Below, piece after piece: positions 9,445-19,032 of a stretch of DNA of 64,000 nt. Numbering within the stretch: the first letter of the stretch is position 1; the number at the start of each line of letters is the position of its first letter. The position numbers and the translations under genes are program-made. The notes under the pieces are model-generated. The model did not search any database. It was given only the letters and a program-made list of their open reading frames with translations, and had not been told where the DNA came from. The DNA comes from Cytophagales bacterium (GTDB lineage Bacteria > Bacteroidota > Bacteroidia > Cytophagales > Spirosomataceae), in contig JAAFJE010000013.1 of the NCBI GenBank assembly GCA_013298025.1, forward strand, positions 62,001 through 126,000, given 5' to 3'.

Positions 9445-12400
9445 ATGAAACAACTACGACTGTTGTGGCAAGTTGCCTTTTGGGTATGCTTTGCTCATAC
9501 GCTATTAGCTCAAAATAAGCTAAATCTTTTGGTATTCAGTAAAACTGCCGCTTTCCGCCATCAATCTATTGAAGCGGGAAAAAAAGCCCTTGAAAAAATG
9601 GCTAAAGAAAAAAACTTTGGCGTAAGTTTTACGGAAGATGCGGGTGTTTTTAACGAACAAAACTTAAAAAAGTACAATGCTGTTTTGTTTCTCAATACTA
9701 CTGGCGACATCCTCAACAACGAGCAACAAGCCTCTTTTGAGCGTTATATCCAAGCTGGTGGTGGTTATGTGGGCATTCATGCAGCTACCGATACCGAGTA
9801 TGATTGGCCTTGGTATGGCAAATTGGCTGGTGCGTGGTTTCTCGACCACCCGATGAGTCCTAGTAATGTACAAAAAGGCAAATATTTTGTAACGCAAAAA
9901 AATGAACTTACCCAAGGAATGCCCGATACTTTTGAGCGTACCGACGAATTTTATAGCTTCAAAAACATTTCTCCTGCTATCAATGTAGTGGTAAAAATTG
10001 ATGAGAAAAGTTATATCGGTGGTAAAAATGGCGATAATCACCCGATGAGTTGGTACCAAGAATTTGATGGTGGGCGCTCGTTTTATACCGCTATGGGCCA
10101 TACCGACGAAACGTTCGCAGAGCCACTTTTCTTGAATCACCTTTGGGCTGGCATCAAATACGCCGCAGGTGGCGAAGCTCCCAAACCCTTGGATTTCTCG
10201 AAAGCCAGACCCGAAGAAAACCGCTTTACAAAGGTGGTTTTGGAAGAAAAACTCGACGAGCCAATGGAGCTTACCTTATTAGACAAAGACCGTGTGTTGT
10301 TTATCCAAAGAAAAGGAGAAGTTCGCTTGTACAATACCAAAACCAAGCAACTCAAAACCATTGCAAAAATGCCTGTTAGCTTGAAATACGTAAGCAAAGA
10401 AGGCAAAGAATCGGTGGCAGAAGATGGGCTATTAGGACTCAACAAAGACCCTAAGTTTGCTCAAAACCAATGGATTTATATGTATTATTCGTCGGTAAAA
10501 GGTTCTTACAATGTATTGTCGAGATTTACGATGAAAGGCGATGATATTCTTTTGGATTCAGAAAAAGAAATCTTGCGTGTCAATACCCAGCGAGAAGAAT
10601 GCTGCCATACAGGTGGCTCAATTGCATGGGATAAAGTAGGAAACCTCTATTTATCTACAGGCGACAATACCAATCCGCATGGCTCTAACGGCTACAGTCC
10701 AAGCGACGAACGCCCCGGAAGAGAAGCCTGGGATGCACAAAAGTCATCGGCCAATACCAACGACCTTCGTGGCAAAATCTTGCGTATCAAGCCACAAGCC
10801 GACGGCTCTTATACGATTCCCGAAGGAAACCTTTTCCTCAAAGGCACGCCTAAAACTCGTCCTGAAATTTATACGATGGGACACCGCAACCCATTCCGTA
10901 TTTCTATCGACCAGCACACGGGCTATTTGTATTGGGGTGATGTAGGCCCAGATGCTTCAAAACCAGACTCGTTGAGAGGCCCAGCTGGGCACGACGAAGT
11001 AGGACAAGCCCGCAAACCGGGCAACTTCGGTTGGCCTCATTTCGTAGGTGACAACAAAGCATACGCAAAATTTGATTTTGCCAACAACAAAGTATTAGAA
11101 AAATGGGATGCCAACGCTCCTAAAAACACTTCGCCTAGCAATACGGGGCTAGAGATTTTACCTCCTGCACAAAAGGCTTTTGTATGGTATCCTTACGGCG
11201 AATCGAAAGAGTTTCCGTTGGTTGGTTCTGGCGGTAGAAATGCAATGGCCGGGCCTGTGTATTATGCCGATGATTTCAAAACGGCAACAAGAGCTTTCCC
11301 TAAATACTATGATGGAAAATTCTTGGAATACGACTGGATGCGTGGCTGGATTATGGCCGTGACGATGGACAAAGAAGGCAATTTGAAGTCGATGGAACGC
11401 TTTATGCCAAGCTACAAATTCAGTAATCCAATGGATATGGAATTTGCCCAAAATGGCGATTTGTATATGCTCGAATACGGTACAGGTTGGTTTACGGCCA
11501 ACGACGACGCTCGCCTTATTCGTATCGAATACAATGGAGGCAACCGCAAGCCTCAAATTGTGATGAATGCCAACCAAATGGGTGGATCTGTTCCTTTCAA
11601 CCTCAAACTTAGTGCCAAAGGAACAGTAGATGCTGACGGCGATAACCTTACTTATACTTGGAAAATTGCTTCAAACAATGGTTTCAATAAAATTGTAGCA
11701 ACCCAAGAGGCAAACCTAACGCTCACCAAAGTAGGTACGTACAAAGTAACACTTACCGTAAGCGATGGCAAAGGCGGCATCAATAGTCAAAGCATGGAAG
11801 TTACCGCAGGCAACGAACCACCCACCTTGAGCCTAGAAATGCCTAACAGCAACAAAACATTCTTTACGGCTAATCAGGCGTTCAATTACGACATCAAAGT
11901 AAAAGACAAAGAAGATGGAACGCTCGAAAATGGTATTAGTCCAGAACAAGTAGCCGTAAGTATTGATTATTTGGCAGAAGGCTACGACAAAAATATGATT
12001 TCGATGGGACACCGCTCGGCTGATGCCAGTGCTGCTTTTGCCACAGGTAAAAAACTCATTGATGCCAGCGACTGTATGGCTTGTCATAAGAAAGAAAGTA
12101 AGTCTATTGGCCCAGCTTACCGTGAAGTTGCCAAAAAATACAAGGGCGACAACTCGGCTTTAGAAAAACTGACCAAGAAAATTATTGCTGGTGGTAGCGG
12201 TGTTTGGGGCGAAGTAGCCATGGCCGGACACCCCCAACTTTCAACTGCCGATGCTGCCGAGATGGTGAAGTATATTTTAAGCCTTTCTAACGAAAAAGCG
12301 AAAGAAAAGACACTTCCTGTAAAAGGTGCTTACACCGCCAAAATACCCGCAGGCGACAAGGGCAAAGGTGTATATATTGTACGTGCTTCTTATGAAGACC

Positions 12401-13212
12401 AAGGGTCTAACGGATTGCCTTCGTTGCGTTCGGAACAGTCTTTTGTTTTGAGAAATGCAAAACTAGACCCACACGCTTTCGATGCGTATGAAGAAATCAA
12501 CAAGATGTCGTTTGGTGGCAACAATTTGGCTATTCCCAAACATGGTTCGTATATGAAACTCAGCCAAATCGACCTCAATGGTGTAGCAAGCTTGAGTTTG
12601 GCAGCCGTTGCTCCTAAACCACAATTGAATGCCACTGGTGGAAAAGCGGAACTTCGTTTAGATACCCCAAAAGGAAAATTGTTAGGTGAATCTGCTTTCC
12701 TTGAGCCAAGTGATAAAATGGACTTTACACCAAAATCACTTGATATTCCTATTGCTCAACCTGTAAACGATAATCAATTACATGATGTGTATGTAGTATT
12801 CAGCAATCCAAAAGCTGATGGTGGTTCGTTGATGGTGGTTATGGGAGCAGAAGTAAAATTTGCTGCTCAAAACAGTACCACTACGCCAGTTACTACTACT
12901 GATAACAAGGCAAATGATTTCTTCGTTGGAGCATGGAATACCTTCGTTGCTGGTACACCTAATGGCGATGTTTCGATGACCATCACCATCGAACGCAAAG
13001 ATGGCAAATTGGTCGGCTCGCTCACTTCTGAAATGCAGAACAACCAAACGATTCCTTTAGAAAAAATCGAAGAAAATGGTACAGATAAAATCAAGGTTTA
13101 CTTTAGTGCCAATGGCATGAACATTAATATCGACCTTGAAAAAGAAGACCAAGATAACCTCAAGGGAACACTCATGGGAATGTTTACCACAAAGGCAAAA
13201 AGAGTAAAATAA
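9445..13212 (+). CDS. Secreted ThuA - PQQ-type sugar dehydrogenase - PKD - cytochrome c multidomain protein
   Basis: The 1255-residue protein has a signal peptide (1-23, ending LLAQ). Its domains in order are ThuA/trehalose-utilisation-like (about 25-235, GGYVGIHAATDTEYDWPW), a glucose/sorbosone dehydrogenase beta-propeller (about 255-690, TMGHRNPFRISI), PKD (about 700-790), class I cytochrome c with heme motif C877-M-A-C880-H881 and a likely Met ligand in VAMAGHP, a CBM6-like beta-sandwich (about 970-1135) and a roughly 100-residue C-terminal barrel (about 1155-1255). The likely role is periplasmic oxidation of a sugar with electrons passed to the fused heme. The last domain matches a stand-alone secreted protein at 54283-54669. 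A strong terminator follows, so it is monocistronic. Confidence 0.9.
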   Translation: MKQLRLLWQVAFWVCFAHTLLAQNKLNLLVFSKTAAFRHQSIEAGKKALEKMAKEKNFGVSFTEDAGVFNEQNLKKYNAVLFLNTTGDILNNEQQASFERYIQAGGGYVGIHAATDTEYDWPWYGKLAGAWFLDHPMSPSNVQKGKYFVTQKNELTQGMPDTFERTDEFYSFKNISPAINVVVKIDEKSYIGGKNGDNHPMSWYQEFDGGRSFYTAMGHTDETFAEPLFLNHLWAGIKYAAGGEAPKPLDFSKARPEENRFTKVVLEEKLDEPMELTLLDKDRVLFIQRKGEVRLYNTKTKQLKTIAKMPVSLKYVSKEGKESVAEDGLLGLNKDPKFAQNQWIYMYYSSVKGSYNVLSRFTMKGDDILLDSEKEILRVNTQREECCHTGGSIAWDKVGNLYLSTGDNTNPHGSNGYSPSDERPGREAWDAQKSSANTNDLRGKILRIKPQADGSYTIPEGNLFLKGTPKTRPEIYTMGHRNPFRISIDQHTGYLYWGDVGPDASKPDSLRGPAGHDEVGQARKPGNFGWPHFVGDNKAYAKFDFANNKVLEKWDANAPKNTSPSNTGLEILPPAQKAFVWYPYGESKEFPLVGSGGRNAMAGPVYYADDFKTATRAFPKYYDGKFLEYDWMRGWIMAVTMDKEGNLKSMERFMPSYKFSNPMDMEFAQNGDLYMLEYGTGWFTANDDARLIRIEYNGGNRKPQIVMNANQMGGSVPFNLKLSAKGTVDADGDNLTYTWKIASNNGFNKIVATQEANLTLTKVGTYKVTLTVSDGKGGINSQSMEVTAGNEPPTLSLEMPNSNKTFFTANQAFNYDIKVKDKEDGTLENGISPEQVAVSIDYLAEGYDKNMISMGHRSADASAAFATGKKLIDASDCMACHKKESKSIGPAYREVAKKYKGDNSALEKLTKKIIAGGSGVWGEVAMAGHPQLSTADAAEMVKYILSLSNEKAKEKTLPVKGAYTAKIPAGDKGKGVYIVRASYEDQGSNGLPSLRSEQSFVLRNAKLDPHAFDAYEEINKMSFGGNNLAIPKHGSYMKLSQIDLNGVASLSLAAVAPKPQLNATGGKAELRLDTPKGKLLGESAFLEPSDKMDFTPKSLDIPIAQPVNDNQLHDVYVVFSNPKADGGSLMVVMGAEVKFAAQNSTTTPVTTTDNKANDFFVGAWNTFVAGTPNGDVSMTITIERKDGKLVGSLTSEMQNNQTIPLEKIEENGTDKIKVYFSANGMNINIDLEKEDQDNLKGTLMGMFTTKAKRVK

Positions 13213-13240
13213 ATACTTAACCCTTCTTTTTATTATATGA

Positions 13241-13272
13241 TAGACTGCCCTTTAAGGCAGTCTATTTTTTTT
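13241..13272 (+). terminator. Rho-independent terminator of the ThuA/dehydrogenase gene
   Basis: TAGACTGCC (13241-13249) pairs perfectly with GGCAGTCTA (13256-13264) around a 6-base loop, followed by eight T. Confidence 0.92.
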
Positions 13273-13706
13273 ACTATTTACCATTTAACGTATAAATATG
13301 TCAAAAAACTACAATTTATTACAATTCATCGAATGCCTCAGATTTTCAACGATTTATCATGCAAATTTGTATCAACAAAACAGCAGCGATGTCTGTCACA
13401 GCATTACCAAGCAAGCAATCATTTATAAAAATATTTTGGGATTTTCTCACGTAGTCGAGGGCAGGTACAGAAAAGAGAAGTGCTACGTGAGAAATACCAA
13501 AACAAGACAAAGATAAGAGGGACTATTTTCGCCTATAGTAGTAAATTTCAGCCTAACCACTAATATATTTTTATGTACGAGTAACGTCGTTTTTAGTATG
13601 TTTCCAAAAATTAAAAGTATCATATAGCATATCTTACGCTTTGCGTAATCTGTACTAAGTAATAAAGTAAGTAATTGTGTAATTGAGGGTTTTGACAAAT
13701 GTAGGG
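13273..13706. other. 434-bp gap without a supported gene; contains an inverted repeat
   Basis: No reading frame here has a recognisable product, although short open frames exist on both strands. A perfect 12-bp inverted repeat, TTTCTCACGTAG at 13443-13454 and CTACGTGAGAAA at 13483-13494, encloses 28 bases and is the only clear structure. Confidence 0.6.
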
Positions 13707-13738
13707 AAAAGGCTATCTCGTTTGAGGTAGCCTTTTTT
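13707..13738. terminator. Bidirectional-looking terminator at the end of the AraC-type gene
   Basis: AAAAGGCTATCTC pairs with GAGGTAGCCTTTT around GTTT with one wobble pair, flanked by A-rich and T-rich runs. It sits directly on the 3' end of the leftward AraC-type gene, whose stop codon is at 13737. Confidence 0.8.
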
Positions 13739-14600
13739 ATTGCTCAAACTGATGTCGATAATCTAAAGGACTTAGCTTTTTTATTTTCTTAAAATGACGG
13801 TTAAAATTTGAAAGATTCTGAAAACCAGAGGCAAAACAAACATCTGCAATTGAATTTTCAGGGTTTTGGATAAGCTTACAGGCGTGTTCAATGCGAATTT
13901 CAGCCAATACACTACTAAACGTTTGTCGGGTTCTTTGTTTGAAATACCTGCTAAAAGCCGAAGGACTCAAATTGGCCAACGATGCCACTTCTTCCAAATG
14001 AATTTCTTGTTGAAAATGCTGCATTACAAAGGCAAAAATCCGTTTGATACGTGCCGATTCTTCAGGATTATTGACTGCAATGGTATAAGAATTAAGGTAT
14101 TTCACCTCGGTTTCTTTGCTCATTTCGTTGAGTATCGACAAAAAAATAAGCAACCTATCCATGCCTTCCAATCTCGATAAGGCACATAGCTGTGGTTGTA
14201 TTTTCCTACAAAACTGCGTACTGAATTGAATCCCCCTTTTAGCCTGTTGCAATAACTCATAAACTTTTTGATTTTCAGGTTTTAAGAAAAAATCGTTTCC
14301 CATAAAATCTTCTAAAAAATGAATAACCGTCGATTTAGCCAGTTCTTGCGTCTTTCCTTCAAGATAGACACTGTCATTTTTATAAAAATGTGGTACATAA
14401 GACCCAATCATGACCAAATCGTCGGGATAAAAGTCTTCTATACTTGTGCCTATGTATTTTTTGCCTGTGCTATGTTGCATCCATACAATCTCTATTTCAG
14501 GATGAAAATGCCAAGGCGTTGGAAAAAATGGACAACCTTGTTCAAATATATTGAACGAAGCTCCTGTGGGCGTATTGATTTTTAATAGTTGTGGTTTCAT
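13737..14600 (-). CDS. AraC-family transcriptional regulator with N-terminal cupin
   Basis: The 287-residue protein carries an N-terminal cupin sensor (about 10-130, CPFFPTPWHFHPEIEIVWM, with the typical HxHxE-like ligand motif). Two helix-turn-helix motifs follow at about 190-285 (IHLEEVASLANLSPSAFSRYFKQRTRQTF and NSIADVCFASGFQNLSNFNRHFKK). It is transcribed divergently from the GH3 gene with 179 bases between them, so it is the likely regulator of that enzyme. The start at 14600 gives MKPQLLKINTPTG, normal for this group. Confidence 0.9.
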   Translation of the reverse strand: MKPQLLKINTPTGASFNIFEQGCPFFPTPWHFHPEIEIVWMQHSTGKKYIGTSIEDFYPDDLVMIGSYVPHFYKNDSVYLEGKTQELAKSTVIHFLEDFMGNDFFLKPENQKVYELLQQAKRGIQFSTQFCRKIQPQLCALSRLEGMDRLLIFLSILNEMSKETEVKYLNSYTIAVNNPEESARIKRIFAFVMQHFQQEIHLEEVASLANLSPSAFSRYFKQRTRQTFSSVLAEIRIEHACKLIQNPENSIADVCFASGFQNLSNFNRHFKKIKKLSPLDYRHQFEQ

Positions 14601-14727
14601 AAAGTAAAATACACATTTGGATGAAAAAGCCTTTTTTTCTTCTTTTTTTACTCAAAAACTTCAAAAAAATGTTAAAAAAGTATCAGAAATAACAATAATT
14701 TTTGAAAAATACCCCTTGAAGATTGCT

Positions 14728-14735
14728 TAGATTTG
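14728..14735 (+). promoter_or_regulatory. Candidate -7 box (TAGATTTG) of the GH3 gene
   Basis: This matches TAnnTTTG 44 bases before the GH3 ATG. A TTTG at 14701-14704 lies 23 bases upstream, a little wider than the usual -33/-7 spacing. Confidence 0.5.
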
Positions 14736-14779
14736 TATAAATATTTCAAGAAAATATTTAATAATAAATTTATATTATA

Positions 14780-16813
14780 ATGAAAAATCAACTAATATAT
14801 CGTCTAACATACGCCGTAGGAAGTGTAGCGATGAGCCTAGGTTTGTGTACAAACTTACAAGCCCAAACAACGCCCAAACAGCCTACGCTTGGGCATCGCT
14901 CTGCCAAAATTTTACAAATCGGAGGATTACAATTCAAAGATTTAAACAAAAACAACAAACTGGACATTTACGAAGACTGGCGAAAACCCATTGACGCACG
15001 GGTAAAAGACTTACTCAGTCAAATGAGTTTGGAAGAAAAAACAGGCTTGATGCTTATTAGCACCACACGCATGGAAGGCGATTATGCCTTTGAACCTCAG
15101 AAAAAACAAGGAGTTATTGGCAGTGGTTTCAACGAAGACGACTTGGTACAAAATATCAATATGTTTAGTCGCAAACCTCTCCCCTATCCGTTGTTGTCGG
15201 CTTCTGGCACAACAAAGGGCATTACAGAAAGACATTTACGCAATTTTATTTTACGAGCCAATACCGATGCCAAAACCATTGCCGAATGGTCGAACAACCT
15301 ACAAGCCCTTGCCGAAACACAACCCTTGGGCATTCCTGCCTTGGTAGCGTCGAATCCTAGAAATCATATTACGAAGGATAATTCTGTAGGCCTCAGTGTT
15401 GGTACAACTACTTTTTCTAAATGGCCCGGCGAACTTGGCCTTGCAGCGATGCGAGATTTTCAACTAACCCGAAAATTTGCTCAAATTGCCGCCCAAGAAT
15501 GGAGGGCAGTGGGGCTACGCAAGGGTTATCAATACATGGCCGATTTGGCAACCGAACCACGCTGGCAACGCATCGAAGGTACTTTTGGCGAAGATGCCGA
15601 CTTGGCGGCAAAGATGGTGTATGAAGTAGTTGTAGGCTTTCAAGGCCCGCAACTCAACGCCAATTCTGTAGCGCTTACAACCAAGCACTTTCCTGGGGGT
15701 GGACCACAAGTAGAAGGACAAGACCCTCATTTCGATTTTGGTAAAGACCAACATTATCCCGGTGGTATGTTCGACTATCATCTTAAACCCTTCAAAGCTG
15801 CTATCAAAGCGGGTACTTCGGCAATGATGCCTTATTATGCCAAGCCCATCAATACCGCTTATGAAGAAGTGGGTTTTGCTTACAGTAAGGCGATTATTAC
15901 CAATTTATTACGAAAAAAACTAGGCTTTAAAGGCATTGTCAACTCCGATACTGGACCAATCGAAATGATGCCTTGGGGCGTTGAAAACCTCAGTATTTTA
16001 CAACGGTATCAGAAAAGCTTAGAGGCTGGTGTCGATTTGTATTCGGGTTCTGCCGACCCTGCTTTGCTACTCGAAACTGTTCAAAAAGGCTTGGTAAGTG
16101 AAAAACGTATCGACGAATCGGTTGCTCGAATTTTAAGAGAACGCTTTGCTATGGGTTTGTTTGAAAACCCTTATGTAGATGTCGAAAAAGCCCAAAAAAT
16201 AGTAGGGAATCCAGATTTTCAAAAAGCTGCCGATATTGCTTTGCGTAAATCTATCGTAGTTTTGAAAAATGAAAACCATCGCTTGCCTATAGCCAAAAAG
16301 ACGAAGCTCTATTTTGAAACCTATATGGAAAGTGGCAAAAATAACCCTCATCGCATCTATCAACCAGCAAAGCCTATCGAAGGCTATGAGTTTGTTGGTA
16401 CGCCCGACGAAGCCGACCAAATTGTATTATGGCTCATGCCAGGTGCTGCGGCTGGACTTTTCGGTTCAACAGGTGCAGCCATCGACCTACGATTGTCTAA
16501 AAATATGATAGATGTGGGCTACGTTAATAAGCTTTTAAGTAGCAAACCTACTACGCTTTGCATCAATTTTACGAGTCCTTGGGTTATCAATGAACTAAGC
16601 AATTATCCTGCTCTTTTGGCTACTTTTGGTACAACGCCAGAGGCCATACTCGACATTGTGACGGGTAAATTTCAGCCTAGTGGCAAGCTTCCTTTTACCA
16701 TTCCGTTGTCGCAAGAGGTGGTCGAAAAGAACTTATCTGACGTACCCGGACACCTCAAACAAGCACCTTATGCGCTGTATAAATTTGGCGAAGGTATTAC
16801 CGTATTAAAATAA
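14780..16813 (+). CDS. GH3 family glycoside hydrolase, secreted
   Basis: The 677-residue protein has a signal peptide (about 1-29, ending NLQAQ), then the GH3 TIM barrel (about 70-430) with LTTKHFPGGG and the nucleophile D390 in GIVNSDTGP. The alpha/beta sandwich domain follows (about 470-670, SIVVLKNENHRLPI and GKLPFTIP). There is no fibronectin-type tail, so it is shorter than classic 750-residue beta-glucosidases. Beta-glucosidase or beta-xylosidase activity is the expected range, and sequence alone does not decide. The divergent AraC-type gene probably regulates it. Confidence 0.9.
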   Translation: MKNQLIYRLTYAVGSVAMSLGLCTNLQAQTTPKQPTLGHRSAKILQIGGLQFKDLNKNNKLDIYEDWRKPIDARVKDLLSQMSLEEKTGLMLISTTRMEGDYAFEPQKKQGVIGSGFNEDDLVQNINMFSRKPLPYPLLSASGTTKGITERHLRNFILRANTDAKTIAEWSNNLQALAETQPLGIPALVASNPRNHITKDNSVGLSVGTTTFSKWPGELGLAAMRDFQLTRKFAQIAAQEWRAVGLRKGYQYMADLATEPRWQRIEGTFGEDADLAAKMVYEVVVGFQGPQLNANSVALTTKHFPGGGPQVEGQDPHFDFGKDQHYPGGMFDYHLKPFKAAIKAGTSAMMPYYAKPINTAYEEVGFAYSKAIITNLLRKKLGFKGIVNSDTGPIEMMPWGVENLSILQRYQKSLEAGVDLYSGSADPALLLETVQKGLVSEKRIDESVARILRERFAMGLFENPYVDVEKAQKIVGNPDFQKAADIALRKSIVVLKNENHRLPIAKKTKLYFETYMESGKNNPHRIYQPAKPIEGYEFVGTPDEADQIVLWLMPGAAAGLFGSTGAAIDLRLSKNMIDVGYVNKLLSSKPTTLCINFTSPWVINELSNYPALLATFGTTPEAILDIVTGKFQPSGKLPFTIPLSQEVVEKNLSDVPGHLKQAPYALYKFGEGITVLK

Positions 16814-16817
16814 GCCC

Positions 16818-16853
16818 TCAAGCACTTGAATGCCTAGGTATTCAAGTGCTTGA
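16818..16853. terminator. Shared terminator between convergent GH3 and MFS genes
   Basis: TCAAGCACTTGAAT (16818-16831) pairs perfectly with ATTCAAGTGCTTGA (16840-16853) around an 8-base loop. The leftward MFS gene ends inside it, at stop codon 16834-16836. Confidence 0.8.
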
Positions 16854-18024
16854 TAAATTTACTGCCGAGCCTGAATAAGCCAAAACCCAACAAGGCACAA
16901 AATGCCATTACACCCGTCATCGGAAGGCTAGTGCCATTACTGAGCATACTCACTACTGCCGCCGCAATTGAGCCAAAACACATTTGCAAACCACCCAACA
17001 AAGCCGAAGCTCCTCCAATTTCTTTTGTAAAAGGAAACAACGCCAATGCCGATGAATTAGGGTAGCTCAATCCCTGACAGCAAAGAAAAATGAAAATAAA
17101 CCCAATGGTATTGTACAACGTAAGCATATCCATCATGCTCGTCAGAAAAAAGAGTAACCCCGTAAGTGTTTGAATGCTCAGGGCTACTTTGATGATTTGT
17201 ACACTGCTATATTTTTTCAACAATACATTATTCAACTGGCTACTCGCAATGAGTCCGGCTGCCAAAAAGCCAAATATCCAGCCGTATTGTTGTTCGCTTA
17301 CGCCAAAAAGTTTCATAAACACAAAAGGCGAACCCGACAGATAAGCATATACTCCTGCCGAAATCATTGCTCCTGCAAAAGCATACGTAAAAAACTGCGG
17401 TACACAAAAAATTTGCCAGAAGGTTTGGATAATAGACTTGGGTTTTAGCGACATAGTCGTATCTGCTTCTTTGGTTTCGGGCAAGGATGTCATTACTCCT
17501 ACCAACAACAAAAAGCCCATGCCTGCTTGCACATAAAACACACTATGCCAGCCCAATAGCGTAATCAAATAACTGCCTACACTGGGGGCTATGATGGGCG
17601 ATACACCCAAAATAAGCATGAGCAAGGAGAACATTTTGGCCGTTTCTTCTTTCGGGAAAATATCTCTTACAATAGCCCTTGGTGCTACCATGCCTACGCA
17701 ACCGCCCAAGGCTTGCAAAAATCGAAAAATAATCAGTTGCTCTACCGAATGTGCTACAGCACAACCCAAAGAAGCTATTACATAAATGATGAGTCCGATG
17801 GTCAAAGGTTTTTTACGACCAAAACGGTCGAGTAATGGGCCGTATAAAAGTTGTCCTAGAGAAATTCCAATAAAAAAACTTGAAAGTGAATAGGCTACTT
17901 TATCTACACTGACCTGTAAATCTTGTGCAATGGTCGGAAAACCAGACAAATACGTATCTATCGAAAATGGGCCAATTGCCGAAAGCAAGCCTAATAAAAT
18001 AATGAGCAAACGGGGTTTATTCAT
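16834..18024 (-). CDS. Bcr/CflA-type MFS drug-efflux transporter
   Basis: The 396-residue protein is highly hydrophobic with about twelve membrane helices. The N-terminal DTYLSGFPTIAQDLQVS and the loop 2-3 motif GPLLDRFGRKKPL are typical of Bcr/CflA multidrug exporters, DHA1 group of the major facilitator superfamily, which expel small compounds using the proton gradient. It lies 50 bases downstream of an AraC-type gene on the same strand, so the two probably form an operon in which the regulator controls the pump. The substrate is unknown. Confidence 0.88.
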   Translation of the reverse strand: MNKPRLLIILLGLLSAIGPFSIDTYLSGFPTIAQDLQVSVDKVAYSLSSFFIGISLGQLLYGPLLDRFGRKKPLTIGLIIYVIASLGCAVAHSVEQLIIFRFLQALGGCVGMVAPRAIVRDIFPKEETAKMFSLLMLILGVSPIIAPSVGSYLITLLGWHSVFYVQAGMGFLLLVGVMTSLPETKEADTTMSLKPKSIIQTFWQIFCVPQFFTYAFAGAMISAGVYAYLSGSPFVFMKLFGVSEQQYGWIFGFLAAGLIASSQLNNVLLKKYSSVQIIKVALSIQTLTGLLFFLTSMMDMLTLYNTIGFIFIFLCCQGLSYPNSSALALFPFTKEIGGASALLGGLQMCFGSIAAAVVSMLSNGTSLPMTGVMAFCALLGFGLFRLGSKFIKHLNT

Positions 18025-18074
18025 GCGTTTTGATGAAGTTGTTTTTTAAAAATGAGCTAGTGTTTTCACCTGTT

Positions 18075-18977
18075 TTACAGCACATTTCTAAACTTGATTG
18101 GACTTAATTGTACGTATTTTTTGAAAAAATTATTAAAATGTGTCACCTCTGTAAAGCCAAGAGCGTAAGCAATTTCTGAAACATTCCAATTGCTGTGTTT
18201 GAGCATAATTTTGGCTTCTTGCAATATCCTTTCGGCAATCAGTTGTGTAGTGGTTTTGTCGGTGCTTTCTTTTACAGCCCTATTCAAATGGTTGACGTGT
18301 ACATTAAGCTGACGGGCAAAATCAGAAGCAGTACGCAAGGCAATGGTAGGGTGATTTTCATCTATCGGAAATTGGCGTTCGAGTAGTTCCATAAACAGGG
18401 CTGCAATGCGTTGCGAAGCATTGGCTGGCTGCATACTAAAACTGGTGGTAGGTTGCATTTTTAAGGCAAAATGCAATAACTCAAACACCAAATTGCGTAA
18501 AACGTCGTATTTATGAATGTAAGAAGAATGAAGTTCATCCTTCATTTTTTCAAAAATTTGCTGTACTTGTGCTACTTGCTTGGCATCTAATGCAAAAATA
18601 TGATTACCCTTGGGCTGAAATACGGTATATTGACTCAGGTTGCCAAATTGATGAAAAAACTCTTTGTCGAAAATGCAGTATTGCCCACCTTTGATGTTGT
18701 ACAATCGCTCACATTTATAAGGTATTTGTGGGTTTGAAAACACCAACGAAGGTTGCGTTAAAGTAGCAACTCTATCGGCATAATGGAAATCAATTTCGCC
18801 TATCACCAACATGATTTTGTAATAATCTCGGCGGCGATAAGGCAAGGTACGGGTTTTGCCTTCTTCTACGGCTTCGAGCGGAAAAAGGTTGAAATGCCCA
18901 ATTTCATTCTTTAAGTTGACTGGCATCCAGTCGAACTTGCGTTTATATAATTCTTCTAAGGTTTCTGACTTTTCCAT
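18075..18977 (-). CDS. AraC-family transcriptional regulator (upstream of MFS pump)
   Basis: The 300-residue protein has an N-terminal sensing domain (about 30-170) and a C-terminal AraC DNA-binding domain (about 200-298). The second helix-turn-helix reads NVSEIAYALGFTEVTHFNNFFKKYVQLSPIKFR. It belongs to the same general type as the regulator at 6625-7533, and both have NHLN in the first helix-turn-helix. The 50-base spacing to the MFS gene suggests co-transcription. Confidence 0.9.
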   Translation of the reverse strand: MEKSETLEELYKRKFDWMPVNLKNEIGHFNLFPLEAVEEGKTRTLPYRRRDYYKIMLVIGEIDFHYADRVATLTQPSLVFSNPQIPYKCERLYNIKGGQYCIFDKEFFHQFGNLSQYTVFQPKGNHIFALDAKQVAQVQQIFEKMKDELHSSYIHKYDVLRNLVFELLHFALKMQPTTSFSMQPANASQRIAALFMELLERQFPIDENHPTIALRTASDFARQLNVHVNHLNRAVKESTDKTTTQLIAERILQEAKIMLKHSNWNVSEIAYALGFTEVTHFNNFFKKYVQLSPIKFRNVL

Positions 18978-19032
18978 GATTTTTATAAAAGGTTAAGAAG
19001 TTTTTTCTGCTGACATTGATGCAACCTCATCC

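Noticed and set aside
13298-13516. A 72-residue rightward frame after the terminator at 13241
   Set aside because: It has no recognisable family and no promoter, and crosses the inverted repeat at 13443-13494.
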